Part shown: positions 45,472 to 55,569 of the stretch, piece by piece | Numbering within the stretch: the first letter of the stretch is position 1 | Layout: every line of letters begins with the position of its first letter | Source of the DNA: Russula earlei | Lineage: Eukaryota; Basidiomycota; Agaricomycetes; Russulales; Russulaceae | Length of the DNA: 55,569 nucleotides | NCBI GenBank assembly: GCA_025769875.1 | Contig: JAGFNK010000347.1 | Coordinates: forward strand, 1 to 55,569 | Reading direction: 5' to 3' | Position numbers and translations under genes: made by a program | Notes under the pieces: generated by a model | Told to the model about the DNA's origin: nothing | Seen by the model: only the letters and a program-made list of their open reading frames with translations | Database searches by the model: none

Positions 45472-48136
45472 TTACACCTCTGCCTCCTCAATCCCAAATA
45501 TCTGCCACAGAGCTGTGACGCTCCCAAATGGACGTTCTGCTCCAAGCAGTGTCGCCGCCGCTTCATACCGCGACCGGGGCTCGCGAACGCGCGCACATAG
45601 TGCCGCATACGCGTTCCCGAGGCGCCTCTGGGCCGCACGGTGCACTCGTGCATGCAGAGCAGGGGCTGAGAGCGCAGCGAGTCGCGGTGCGTGTACCGCA
45701 TCAAGCGAGGCAAGCCAGCGCGCGAAAGAGGAAAGTGCGCCGCGGAGCGCGGATGGCGCACAAGCCGGAACATGCGCAAGCGGCTCCTGGGCGACACGAC
45801 GGGGCGCGTTTTGGTGAGAGTCAGGAAAGGGAGGAAAGGACGTACGTCTGACGGGGTTTGTTCGCACGCGCGGACGGCGTCGTGTAGACCCGAATCGTGC
45901 AGGACCGTCTCGTACTATGTCAATCAAAGGCGTCTGCATGAGAAAGGGGGGGAGGGAGGAGGGAGAGAGGCAAAGGGAACCGGGAACCGTACGTGCTCCT
46001 CGATGAGCTCAAGCACCCGCGTCTCGACCGCACCGTCCAGTTCTGCACGCTTGCGCGCCGCACACGGGTGCAGCGCGAGCGTGTCCACAAGGTATGTGAG
46101 GCAGTTCAGCACGAACACGGGACGATCCCACGCAGCGCCGGCTGTGGGCATGGGCCGCCGCCGGAGCGCTGCATCCTTTTCCCCGGCCGCAGCAATGCAC
46201 ATCCTGACCGCTGGGTCGACAAGCGCGTCGAGGGCGCGCTCGATCGTCGCGCTGTCCTCATCGTCGTCGCTCCTGCTGCGACCGGCCGCCACACCACCAT
46301 CTCCGTCATTGTCGGCTTCTGTGGTGTACAGCGCGAGGATCGCGCGCAGGTCCTGGGCGTGCGTAAGCAGCGCTTGTGGAGGCGTGAGCGAGGTATCGGT
46401 AGGGTCGAGCGAGACGCGCAGAAGTGCGCGGCCTTGTGCCGCGATGGCATCGAAGAAGACCGTATATGATGCGGCTGTCGTCCTAAATTTTTGGTTTTGA
46501 TTGGGGATAAGAAATTTGGAGACGGGAAAAGGTGACGGCGCGCGACGCACTCCCTGAGCGTGGTGGCGAGCAGCGCGCGCGAGCCGAGCGTGCGTGCCAT
46601 CGTCAAGGCGTAAAAATGCAGCAGACGTGCGACCTTGTACGCGTTCAGGCCGCTCTCCTGCGTGCGAACGGTTTGCAGCACGCGCGAGCGCAGCGGGCCG
46701 CATAGTCCCGCGACAGCCGCGTCCATGAGCTCGCCCAGCCACTCGTCTTCCGCGTGCGCCGGAGCACGCAAGGCGCCCGGCATGCGCGCGCCTGCGTCAA
46801 TGCTGAGCAGTGACTCAAGGAACTCGCGCTCTGCCGCAATCGCCTGATGCACCCACGCAAGCATGTCGCCAATATAGCGCAGCGCGTCGTGTGCGTGCAG
46901 CTCAATCGGTCGGGCGCCTGCGCCGCCCGTCCTGCTGCCGGCCATCAGAGCACTCGTGAATGAAGAGAGGAGCGCGGCTTGGCGCGTCTGCGCAAGTACG
47001 GTGAGAGCTTCGCTGGATGATAGGATGAGACGATGATCAGTGTGTGGAGAAGGTTCGAACGAACGCTAGGAGCTCGGGGCGTGAGCGGAGGCGGCGTACG
47101 GCCTCGCTCAGATTGTCGGGAACTTCGAGCGCTGCGTCATGACCCATCCCGCGGAACTCGGTGCTACACCATCGCAGGAGTTTCTCGGATGCTTTCTCAA
47201 GGTGGGCGGAGATAACAGCCATGATTTCGAGTCTATCCGGATGCGGTAAGCGTACCAGGCCCGAAGGGAACATGTAACTGAATATGAGAACACACCCAGC
47301 TCTGGAAGGGCTGTCCTCTCCTGCCATCAAGACGCGACAGTCCTCTCGGATGGTTTGTGCGCGATCCATGGCGGAAAAGAAAGTGGGACCGACGGGGACG
47401 TTAGGGGAAGAGAGGGCGTCGGCTTCGTCAGAGGAAAGAGTGAAACGCGCAAGGAACAGGGTAACGATGGTTTGACGCGTCTTCACTAGGTGTCTGTGGA
47501 CTGTTGGCTTAAGCAATGAAAGGTAGCAGATTGAGAGGTGGGACCATACCGCTCATCGCGTAAACTCCCTGCGCGGTCGATCAAAGACTTGCAGGCCTCA
47601 TTTGTCGATTGCAGTTGCCGTTGTGCCTCCTCGCACTGCGTGCGCATCGCTGCTATGTGAGCCTGCAGGGCATCCAATTTCTAAAGCAGCTGGTGAGCCG
47701 AGTGCAACCAGATATTATCAGTGTGATACATTACTTGGTCGACCACGCAAAACGCGGAAAGAAACCTGAGGCTCCCCTCCTCCATTTTGCTCTCGATGTC
47801 GCGTCGGAGGTGCTTCCGCGCCTTGGCAGCAGTTTCACCGGGGAGCGTCCCCCGCAGAAAGCTAGGCACATCCTTTACGCTCTCCAAATCAAGCTCATCG
47901 ACCCCATCATGGAATGTGGCGTCTTCCTTTGCTGTTGAGACGACCGTCGGGGATGCCGAGGGCGAATAGAGATCGGAAAGTGTGCTGAGCGCTTCTCTCG
48001 TCGCCTCGTCTTCGAATGTTGCTCCTAGAACTTTGTAAAGTCGGAGAGAAACAGGATTACGTGCGAGAGGTGATGGAGAGGCAGTCTGAGAGCGTCTTCC
48101 GAATTCTGTGACCGCTGTAGAGGGCAGCGAAGGCAT
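45472..48136 (-). CDS. COG6: conserved oligomeric Golgi subunit 6, 727 aa
   Basis: Exons 48136-47735, 47680-47550, 47493-47296, 47232-47065, 47012-46551, 46482-45993, 45933-45916, 45786-45472. Starts with NPVSLRLYKVLGATFEDEATREALSTLS, then ARKHLRRDIESKMEEGSLRFL, KLDALQAHIAAM, STNEACKSLIDRAGSLRDER, LEKASEKLLRWCSTEFR, PIELHAHDALRYIGDMLAWVHQ, SYTVFFDAIAAQGRALLRVSL. Ends with RYEAAATLLGAERPFG and LWQIFGIEE. COG6 is in lobe B of the COG tether that recycles Golgi glycosylation enzymes. The seventh exon is only 18 nt and depends on the donor GTACGA; that small part is the least sure. Confidence 0.92.
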
Positions 48137-48226
48137 GAGAGAATTGAAAGGAACGCAATGTTAGCGCTGCTCGATCGTAGTTTCACGGGCCGGATTCCTT
48201 CTACTCACTCCTCCACTGCAGTCCAA

Positions 48227-48703
48227 ATGCATGCGCGTACATCTGCCACGGTATGCAGTGCTTACGCTCTTCTATCTATCGTGGCGGGCCTTATTTGTCC
48301 ATAGGAGCGTGAGGCACGCATTTCAGAGCTCGAAGCTGAGGTCGCCGAACTACAGAAGGAATTGGGGTAAGCATACGGAACATCTCATATACCGCCCTAC
48401 GAACATACTGGTTTAGGATCGGAGTGCACGCCCAACAGATCGTCTCGCGACACATCAAGCTCTTGCATCGTTATAACGAAGCCAAGGACGCGACACAAGT
48501 ATTTTTACACGCATTGCTGAGTGATGGTTCATGCTAATCGATTGTCGTGTAGATAATTATCGGGAAGGTACGCAGTGCAGTTTATACCACCGAACTATTA
48601 CCACCGTGAACACGCGCATACACATACGTGCAGCTCGCAGTTCATAAGCAGACAACAATCAAGACAGATGCACGAGGACTATGGTCTTACGGATGATGAT
48701 TGA
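48227..48703 (+). CDS. Swi5-like recombination mediator, ~81 aa
   Basis: Exons 48227-48250, 48305-48366, 48417-48498, 48553-48567, then a last exon from 48634 or 48641. An N-terminal coiled coil (ISELEAEVAELQKELG) is followed by the Swi5 core HIKLLHRYNEAKDATQIIIGK. Swi5 pairs with Sfr1 to help Rad51/Dmc1 strand exchange. The usual acceptor (48633) gives LAVHKQTTIK as in relatives, then shifts out of frame and stops at 48696. The acceptor 7 bases later keeps the conserved tail QMHEDYGLTDDD and stops at 48703, but loses LA..KQTT. Thus an inserted base near 48665 or a real alternative site. The start codon is tentative. The gene is divergent from COG6. Confidence 0.75.
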
Positions 48704-49306
48704 CGACATGGAGATGGCTAGTCAGAGGAAATTGACGCCGGTCCCATCTTCAGAGCAACCCATGTGAATCATCCTCTTGGGAAGGTCTTGTGCATCCATT
48801 TTATATTCACCTCGGGAAAAATCCATACGGTCAAAGATGTCATATATGATGAGACCGATTCGCACCTGTTCCATCGCTGCTTCTCGTTACCCCCCTATAA
48901 TTCTGCACGATCCCCGTGGTCATACCAGTGAGCACGGTGTCTCTCATAACCTCTGTCTTCTTCGACGGCCTGTACAATGAAGGACAGGCATACTGCATCA
49001 TTTCGCGCGAATGTGTGCATGTCCTTTCCACCAATGAGGCTGTATTTTTTTGACGACTGCACCGTGCTACCATCCCATCCTCTTCTTCCCAATGCCCAAA
49101 CTGTTCAGATTTCACCTGTCTATGATATGCATCTATGCATCTCCACACGGAGACAATTTCATGAGCGGAAAGAAACACCAAGACAATGTATTCATGTACA
49201 GGCGAGCGCCATGGGGAACAGGAACGCGACTGCGCACTACGATATTAGATCAGAGATGCCGCAATGGCCTAGCGTGTAGGGCCACTGTCGAGGTATTATT
49301 GCCATA
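48704..49306. other. intergenic, no gene recognised
   Basis: About 600 bp between Swi5 and the transposon-rich right end. Composition is normal. No coding structure seen. Confidence 0.45.
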
Positions 49307-49440
49307 TACGACTAATACTGTCACCGACCCCACCAACCGTGCAGCTTACTAAGCTACCTAGCATTTGCTCAGAACTTGTAGACACACTGAAAATAATGAT
49401 CCCCATTTCAAATGGGGGGTAAAAGTACTGATTAATGTGA
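49307..49440 (-). repeat. dispersed repeat, copy 2
   Basis: Reverse-oriented partner of 3030-3165. Contains a hairpin CCCCATTT-C-AAATGGGG at about 49400-49417 that is decayed in copy 1. It forms the left edge of the CpG-poor block. Confidence 0.85.
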
Positions 49441-51983
49441 ATCCACCCATGAATATACTGTAAGGCAGCGCATGTGTGTGCCTGTGCTGCGAGAGGTTGA
49501 TGTTTGCCCAAGGGGACAGTGTGACTTGTGGTTGGGAAATGAAAGGATGGACACAAGAGGGAAGGGTGAGAGAGAGAAGAGCAGAGAAGATGACACATGT
49601 GGGGGAATGAATTACAGGCAGCAGAGGCTGGAAGGTGGAAACTGTGGTGCGGGGGTGGTTTATGAATGAAACACAGATGGGGATAGACACAGAGTGGTGC
49701 TACCCCAGAAGCAACGATAGTGAGCAATGGGGCAACAGCAGAATGACAGGGATAGATGAGTGGCTTAAGGTCAATCCCAGATGGATGGATGAGATGAAGA
49801 TAGATATAGTGGACAAGAACAATGGTGCAGCTGTGATGGTTAGTGGCATTGGGCCTAGGACGGAGGGTGAAGTGGGTTTTGTGATGGTGGTGGTTGGCAG
49901 GACAAGGCCTGAGGCATTGAACAGCAATAGGTGGAACTGAGGTCCTGGGGTGACAGGGTATGAGACTGGGGTTGAGGACCATGTTAGTCTCATAGTTGGT
50001 GGGCTAGCGGCAGTGGTGGCTGGTATGATGGGAGGGGTGGTGGCAGCAAGCATGTCCAAGATGTTAGCAGCCAAGGTTGACTGAGACAGTGGGTGGGGAC
50101 AACAAAGTTGGCGAGGTCGGGATTGACACTATAAGGCAACAAATGGGGATGGCAGGGTTGGCAAGGCCGAGAGTGCAATGGCAGCGGTTGATCAGACTAA
50201 GGTTGGGGTGGAGGATGAATGATGCTTGGGACATTGAAGGGAGAGATGAGTTCCTGGTTCTGAGAGATGAAAATCATCCTATCGAGAAGTGACAGTGCAT
50301 GCCAGGCGATCAGATAGATGAGAAGATGAGAAAGGGATGCAAGAGAGAAGTCATGCAAAATAAGGAGGGGATGAGCTATATTGCTCTTCAGCAGATTCAC
50401 CTGGTAATTATGGCTGCCCCTGTCCTCAAGACAAAGGTGGTTTAAATACATGAATGGCTAGGGGCGGAGCAAGACAGTATAATACTGGATTGAGCATAGC
50501 CCGAGGCGGTTGTGCTAAAGGAAGGGGTAAGGTATTCTGAAACGTTCAGTTTTCTATGAATTGTTGGATGCGAGGCATCATCACATGATCCTAAGGTGAA
50601 AGGGGGTCGAAATGATTCGTAATGAGATATAGTACATATGTGGGAGTCAGGTATGAGTGAATGTGCTTTTTGGAAATCGTGGTGTTGAGATGACATGTGT
50701 AATGAAACTAAGCTTGAAAGAATGGTAGAGAGAGTCTTGGAGGGAGTAAGTATGGTAAGTTCAGGTCTGAGAGAGCAGGTAAATACTGAAAAAGAGTATA
50801 TGGGTGTTACTGGTGGTGACAGGCAGGCACTAGTCAGCGAGGCAAAGGTGCCATGTGGGGGTGGTCGGCCAGGTCTAAGGCATTGTGGGCTTTTTGCCTG
50901 GTGAGGCAGCAGTGGGTGTGCATGTGATTGGGTGTGAGCAGTAGCAGCTCTGGAGGTGGTGGGGAGGGTAGGTGTGTTGAGGCCGACAACGGAGGGTATA
51001 GAGGTGTTTGTGTGTGTGGTGTGATGGAGGGAGAAAAAAGATGGGCCACATGCCTATGGTTTGACTGTTGACCTTGACTTGACTCTCATGGCAAGTGTGT
51101 GTGACACTTGGTCAGCATTTGCCAGATCAGCCCGGTCCATGCCCAAGCTTGCAACTCACCTTACAATACTCATTTGATGTTTTCTCATTTCTTTTGTTTT
51201 TGGAGAGATGTCATGCAGAATGTTAGAGTTCAAGTCAGTGCATCAAATCAGCATCCTCAGCTAACCATGTGTCTAAGCCATCCTCATCCTCATCCTCATC
51301 CTCTTGTCCATCACTGTAACACACTCCTACATTGCAATGTGTAAAATAAACTTTTCATTCATGCCACTTATCTACACAAAGCAATCATATCTGTTTGGCT
51401 AGGTGCAAAGTTGCCCTTTGTTTCTCCACCACCCTTGAACAAACCAAATGTCTCCATGTTGCAGTCACCACCTGCCAGAGTGCCACTGCTGGTAACAAAG
51501 GCAGTGTTGAAATGGATGTCTGCATCCATGGGTATGCCCTCAAATGACTCCAAGGCATGTTATGTGAGAGGATGGATCCACAGATGTTCCAGCTGAATAT
51601 GGGGGAGTGGCTTCTGTTCCTGCCACTGCTGCTCCAAGTTCACCACAGATGTGGGGATCACAACAGAACAGCATCATCAGAGCTGCTCCCTTGGTACATT
51701 CTGGGCCAGCATGCAGAGGACCCATGTTAAGGCTCCAAAGTGCCTTAAATAAGATCAATGGTCACATCTATGAACATGTCCTACCAATGCAGATATGCTT
51801 GAGTCAAGCAAGCAATCAATACTCATGGAGGGGAAGGAGTGTTAGATCCTTCTGGAGTATGACAACAAGATGAGAGGGGCTCTTGTTAAGATCTAATGAT
51901 CTTAATACTATCTCTAGTGAAAGAGTTGCTTGATATAGTTCAAGCACTAGACTTCAAATCCTTTGATATTATCTCAGGAAGAG
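49441..51983. mobile_element. CpG-poor decayed repeat block
   Basis: About 2.5 kb whose base use differs sharply from its neighbours: CpG is rare and TG/CA are frequent, while the DNA on both sides is CpG-rich. Open frames on either strand are short and low-complexity and show no certain protein family. A CCTCAT microsatellite lies at about 51280-51303. The pattern fits an old transposon silenced by cytosine methylation and mutated by deamination. Family unknown. Confidence 0.55.
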
Positions 51984-52476
51984 TGTCACCGACTGGGGGC
52001 GGTGTCGCTGACAAATCGTTTCACGCGCGAGACGTGCGCACTGAGTCGGACGAGACGACAAGTTCTCGTGAAGGTCGGGGATCTCGGTGACAACACAGCG
52101 AAGGCTAGTGTGTACCACGGAGTGGAAAGACGATGGGTAAGTCTTCACGTTTGAAGACTTTAGAAGGTGGAAAGAGTTTCTGAGTCGTTTGCTTGATTCC
52201 CTGCAAGCCTACAGTCCCGAAGCTAGAATCCAGTGATATTCACAAGAGAACAAGCTTAGGGCTTGTTCTTGGTTACTGACAGGTTTATATAGACAATTAT
52301 GTCCTATATCAAATAGCAGACATGAGGTAGCAGCGAGACGATCGAGAACGGAACATGCTGGAAGGTAGTGGTACAGGCAAGGCTAAGTGAGTCATACGAA
52401 CGTGCGGGAATCGTGAGGCTGTCTGGGTAGGCTTGTCCGGTTGCCGGTTCGGTCCGAGGGACCGGTATCTGTGACA
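51984..52476 (-). mobile_element. 3' LTR of a Ty3/gypsy-like element, 493 bp
   Basis: On the minus strand it starts TGTCAC and ends GTGACA, the TG...CA ends expected of an LTR with palindromic extension. It lies directly after the polypurine tract of the element. CpG content rises abruptly at 51984. The 5' LTR is beyond the window, so the target-site duplication cannot be checked. Confidence 0.75.
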
Positions 52477-52495
52477 TCACCCCCTTGTTAACGTC
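52477..52495 (-). promoter_or_regulatory. polypurine tract (plus-strand primer)
   Basis: AACAAGGGGGTGA on the minus strand immediately before the LTR. It is the expected primer site for second-strand synthesis. It touches the stop codon of the zinc-knuckle ORF. Confidence 0.75.
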
Positions 52496-53217
52496 TAAGC
52501 AACGTAAGGGGTAATAGTAGAGCGACAGTGGTGGGTGTGGAAGTGGATTTGGTCGCGAGGGACTCGGCATATCTTCTCGGGTCTGCATCGTCGGTGGGGA
52601 CTTCTACAATAGTCGGCTATGTGTCCCTGACGATTGCAGAGGATACAGATGGCGATTTTGGAGCATTCAAAGGTGTCGTGTCCTCCGTCTTTACACCATG
52701 TGCATCTATCGGAGAGTCGGGGGGAGAACTGGTACCATGGATCAAGGAGGGCTTGCTTGGCATCCTGGTGTTCTTGTTCGGTGAGTTGAGGCATGGTGCC
52801 GAATAATACTCGTGGTTCGAGGCGTGCTTTAGCATTAGCCTTAGCCAACTTGACTTCCGAGTCTCTCACTTCCCACATCATGTTGTGGTATCTTTCTCGG
52901 GCGGTGACGAGGGAGTTTGCCATCTGTCGAGTTTTCTTTATGGCAAAACGATAGCGACGTACTTCGGCCTCTAGTGACAGGTCTTGTTTGAACCTGAGTG
53001 CTTCGTCTATGGCTTTGGTGTGTCTGAGACCTTCCTTGAACAAGAAGGCATCTTTTTGTGTGAGGAGGGGATGAGGGTAGGGATCAGCTCGAGCTCGAAT
53101 GGGAATGTGGTGAGTAGGACATCCAGGACTGTAGGTAGCCAAGGGGGAGGGAAAGCCGTGTGTGATATCGGGGAGAACAAAGCGAGGGGGGAAGTGTGTC
53201 TTCTTCATTTCCTGCAT
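52495..53217 (-). CDS. retrotransposon zinc-knuckle ORF downstream of pol
   Basis: 240 codons. A helical, charged middle (EVRRYRFAIKKTRQMANSL, RYHNMMWEVRDSEVKLAKA) precedes two CCHC zinc knuckles, CTWCKDGGHDTFEC and CILCNRQGHIADYC, then a basic tail. Such knuckles bind RNA and normally sit at the end of Gag. Here the ORF follows pol and ends at the polypurine tract, so it is either a third ORF of this element or a displaced gag. Its first 134 bp overlap the preceding ORF in another frame. Confidence 0.8.
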   Translation of the reverse strand: MQEMKKTHFPPRFVLPDITHGFPSPLATYSPGCPTHHIPIRARADPYPHPLLTQKDAFLFKEGLRHTKAIDEALRFKQDLSLEAEVRRYRFAIKKTRQMANSLVTARERYHNMMWEVRDSEVKLAKANAKARLEPRVLFGTMPQLTEQEHQDAKQALLDPWYQFSPRLSDRCTWCKDGGHDTFECSKIAICILCNRQGHIADYCRSPHRRCRPEKICRVPRDQIHFHTHHCRSTITPYVA

Positions 53218-53743
53218 CTGGGATTAGTAAGTCTAGCCCTAGATCTCCTTCTTCCCATCCTTCTCCAAGTTCTTCCAGTTCTGAGCGTTGTGTATGGTTG
53301 GTGGTTGATTCGTAGACAGGAGGTGGTGTTCTTTCGTGGTTTGTCGAAGCGAAGTTTTCGTTAAGCAGGATCACGCTTTCGACTTGTTGGATGATGGGTG
53401 TAGTGGTGCGTGGGGGAATTGGGATAGGGTCAGGTGAGGGAGTATGGACGTGATAAGACGGGCTGCGAGTCCTGATAGGCGAATTGGTCCCTAGAGTGGG
53501 AGATCGATTGCCGAAGGCATGTAGTATTGTGGTAAGGGAGTCGTCCTCCCATAGTTCGCGTGCTTGGACAATCATGGCGGCGTGTTGTGCGGTGCATCGG
53601 ATGAGTAGTCTGGTGTTAATAGTGGCTGCTGTCGAGGGGGATGGTCCTCGAGATAGTGGTAGATGGATGAGAGCGGGGGAGTAAGGTGGAGTGGGTACTA
53701 GCGTGGTGGAGGAGGCAGTGGGGGAGTTCTGAGTGGAAGACAT
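53084..53743 (-). CDS. retrotransposon ORF, Pro/Ser/Thr-rich, 219 aa
   Basis: Lies between pol and the zinc-knuckle ORF. The N-terminal third has a helical part (RLLIRCTAQHAAMIVQARELWEDDSL); the rest is low-complexity and acidic near its end. No family recognised. The 134-bp overlap with the zinc-knuckle ORF suggests that the two were or are one product, joined by frameshifting or split by a single indel. Confidence 0.6.
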   Translation of the reverse strand: MSSTQNSPTASSTTLVPTPPYSPALIHLPLSRGPSPSTAATINTRLLIRCTAQHAAMIVQARELWEDDSLTTILHAFGNRSPTLGTNSPIRTRSPSYHVHTPSPDPIPIPPRTTTPIIQQVESVILLNENFASTNHERTPPPVYESTTNHTQRSELEELGEGWEEGDLGLDLLIPDAGNEEDTLPPSLCSPRYHTRLSLPLGYLQSWMSYSPHSHSSSS

Positions 53744-53792
53744 GTTTGTTGGGGGTAGAGCGGTAGGGAATAGTCGTCTGCGGGTGGTGTTT

Positions 53793-55569
53793 TTATATCT
53801 GGGGTTGTCCAGCAGAAGCGGAGTAGTATTCTTTTAGAAGTTCTGGGGCGTTGAGGTCATGATGGTCGACCCATGAGTCATCTGATGCCGGGTATCCTTT
53901 CCAGTGTACGAGGTATTGAATCTTACGTGTCCGTCCAAATCTTCTTGTGTCTAGAATTGCTTCGATTTGTATTCTTCCTCATTTTCAACGGTTGGTGGAG
54001 GTCGTGTAAACGGTGTGCCATATTCCTCCGTCTCCTTATAAGGGAGAAGTAGGTTGACGTGAAAGATGTCATGTATCTTCATCGATGGCGGAAGTTGTAA
54101 TTGATACGCCACTTTGGAAATTCTTTTCGCGATAGGAAATGGACCGTATCTTTTGGGCATCAGTTTGCGTGGTCCTCGTGTTTTGAGGTTCTTCGCTTCT
54201 AGCCATACAAGAGTTCCTTCTTCCATTTCTTTGATGTCGGGTTTTAGGGGTTGTTGTTTACGTTCGAGGAGTTGTTGGGCGTCCTGTCTTGCTTCTTCTA
54301 GTTGTTTTATGCGATTGGTGGATGAGGGTACATTGTTGTCTTCTAGACTGATGTCGATCTGGGGTTTGAATCCCATGAGGAGTTCGTGTGGTGATCTTCG
54401 TGATGTTTCATGTTTCCATGAGTTATGTGCATATTCTGCTAAAGGGAGCATTTTTGCCCAGGAATGTGGATGAGTCGTGGTCCAGGGTCTTAGGTATTGT
54501 TCTAGCCATGCATTCATCCATTCTGTCTGTCCATCGGTTTGGGGATGGAACGCGGTGGACATGTTTTGTTTGATGCCTAGATTTTTACATAAGGCCTTTG
54601 AGAAGTTTGATGCGAATTGAGGGTCTCTGTCGGAGATGATCCTTTTGGGAACGCCGAACCAGGGTACGAGGTGTTTCAAGTACTCGTGTGCAACACCTGT
54701 TCCGTCGATCGTTTTGTTACAGGGGATAAACTTTGTTGCTTTGGAGCACCCTTGATCGACTATGGTGAGGACGCTGTCAAATCCTTCTGATTTTGGTAGG
54801 TCGGTAATGAGGTCCATCGATACATATTGAAAGGGGCCTTGTTCAACGTGTGTGTCGAGTGGGAAAGTCGTGGCCTTCTTTCTGGGTATATTGGTTTTGG
54901 ACTCTTGGCATTTGGCGCAACCTTTGACGTATTGTTCTACGAATTGTCGTAGTCTAGGTCCTTCGTAATGTTGTTTGACTAAGTTCCAAGTATTTGCTAT
55001 TCCAGGATGTCCTGCAAAGGGGGTGTCGTGGAACTGTCTCAGGATTTCTCGTCGTTTGTCGATTTTGTCTGGTAAGTAAGTTTTCCTTGCAAAGATTTCA
55101 GGTGGTAGTAGTGTGGTTTTTTGTTCTTCTACCCCCTTGTTAAGGTCTTTGCGACGAGAAAGTGTATCGGCGATGGTATGCATGTGTCCAGGGACGTGTT
55201 CCATAGTGATGTTAAAATCTTGCATGTATTGCATCCATCTGGCTTGTCATCCCGTTAATTTCTGTGGTTCTTTAAAGTATGTGAGGTTTTTGTGGTCGGT
55301 TCTTATTCTGACTGGTTTGTTGGCTCCTAGGAAGAATGATCGTCCGCTTTTCAGTCCAAAGATCACTGCTGCTAATTCTTTGTCGTGGGCATCGTAGTTT
55401 CTTTCTGCATCTAGTAACGTTCTAGAGTAATATGCGATTGGGTGTAGGCCGTCTTCATGTTCTTGAGATATAACTGCTCCTACAGCAAATCCTGATGCGT
55501 CAGTGTCCATTATAAATTGTTTCGTCCAGTCTGGGGTACGGAGTATCAGATAGGATATGCAAGTTTCTT
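53793..55569 (-). pseudogene. Ty3/gypsy pol: RT end, RNase H, integrase, chromodomain
   Basis: Enters from the window edge with the end of reverse transcriptase. RNase H follows (FIMDTDASGFAVGAVISQ, YDAHDKELAAVIFGLK, RTDHKNLTYF). A TGA near 55247 replaces the Arg of the conserved LTGRQARW, a CGA to TGA change. Integrase comes next, with its HHCC finger (HDTPFAGHPG ... CAKC), the DDE residues (SMDLITDLP, IISDRDPQFAS, GQTEWMNAWLEQYL) and the GPF/Y module (RYGPFPIAKR). The frame stops at 53951. A chromodomain (VHWKGYPASDDSWV) continues in another frame to a TAA at 53793, so one base is missing near 53945. A chromovirus-type copy, inactivated by two small lesions. Confidence 0.9.
55131..55147 (-). 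repeat. internal copy of the polypurine tract
   Basis: Seventeen bases match the tract at 52479-52495 with one difference. It lies inside pol just after the RNase H region, in the codons for DLNKGV. Confidence 0.7.

Noticed and set aside
45515..46500. Long plus-strand open frames in this region
   Set aside because: They are antisense to COG6 exons in GC-rich DNA; the COG6 reading explains the sequence.
49307..49440. Helitron 3' end, because of the hairpin
   Set aside because: The hairpin is not followed by a CTRR end at the right distance and no replicase is present.
49296..49982. 228-codon minus frame rich in His/Pro
   Set aside because: Lies in the CpG-poor repeat; composition reflects TG/CA bias, not a protein family.
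1..55569. CRISPR array, prophage or bacterial operon
   Set aside because: No spaced direct repeats and no bacterial gene structure; introns and gene content are fungal.

Overview
The window looks like nuclear DNA of a basidiomycete fungus, most likely an Agaricomycete. The protein-coding genes are cut by many short introns (about 49 to 98 nt). The P450 genes carry the membrane anchors and loops of fungal enzymes. The set includes fungal RNA-dependent RNA polymerases, an Scd6-type RNP protein, fungal COX16, CBP3, COG6 and GID-complex orthologues, a tRNA, and several fungal-type transposons. All exon structures were assembled by eye from GT-AG (or GC-AG) sites, reading-frame phase and family similarity; none has transcript support.

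Left part (1-4.7 kb): a pogo/Fot1-like transposase with two in-frame stops, then a segment bounded by 46-bp terminal inverted repeats (TIRs) that holds a small secreted-protein gene and a nested MITE-like unit. From 4.9 to 13.7 kb lie housekeeping genes: a basic-region protein, adenylosuccinate synthase, a 71-codon orphan, Scd6/LSM14 and COX16. From 14.9 to 24.4 kb is a P450 cluster: two paralogues with almost identical exon lengths, and a third, decayed copy that took a 445-bp TA-flanked MITE in one intron. From 24.5 to 28.4 kb come CBP3/UQCC1, TRAPPC4/Trs23, tRNA-Val(AAC) and glutaminyl-peptide cyclotransferase.

The centre (28.8-40.2 kb) is the most striking part. Two complete RNA-dependent RNA polymerase genes of the RNA-silencing type stand in direct tandem on the minus strand. 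Both have ten exons, and eight exons in a row have identical lengths. Between them lies a third, broken polymerase fragment carrying a perfect 24-bp inverted repeat. From 40.3 to 48.7 kb follow ARMC8/Vid28 (GID ubiquitin ligase), pyruvate dehydrogenase E1 alpha, COG6 and Swi5.

The right end (49.3-55.6 kb) is transposon territory. A CpG-poor, decayed block is followed by the 3' half of a Ty3/gypsy-type LTR retrotransposon: reverse transcriptase end, RNase H, integrase and a frameshifted chromodomain. Unusually, a zinc-knuckle ORF lies downstream of pol, just before the polypurine tract and a 493-bp LTR.

Functionally the single-copy genes are unlinked housekeeping functions (purine synthesis, respiratory-chain assembly, Golgi traffic, pyruvate oxidation, recombination). 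The themes specific to this locus are local duplication (P450s, polymerases) and mobile elements. Three genes (P450-1, cyclotransferase, Swi5) each show an apparent one-base insertion near otherwise intact sequence, so assembly errors and recent inactivation must both be considered.
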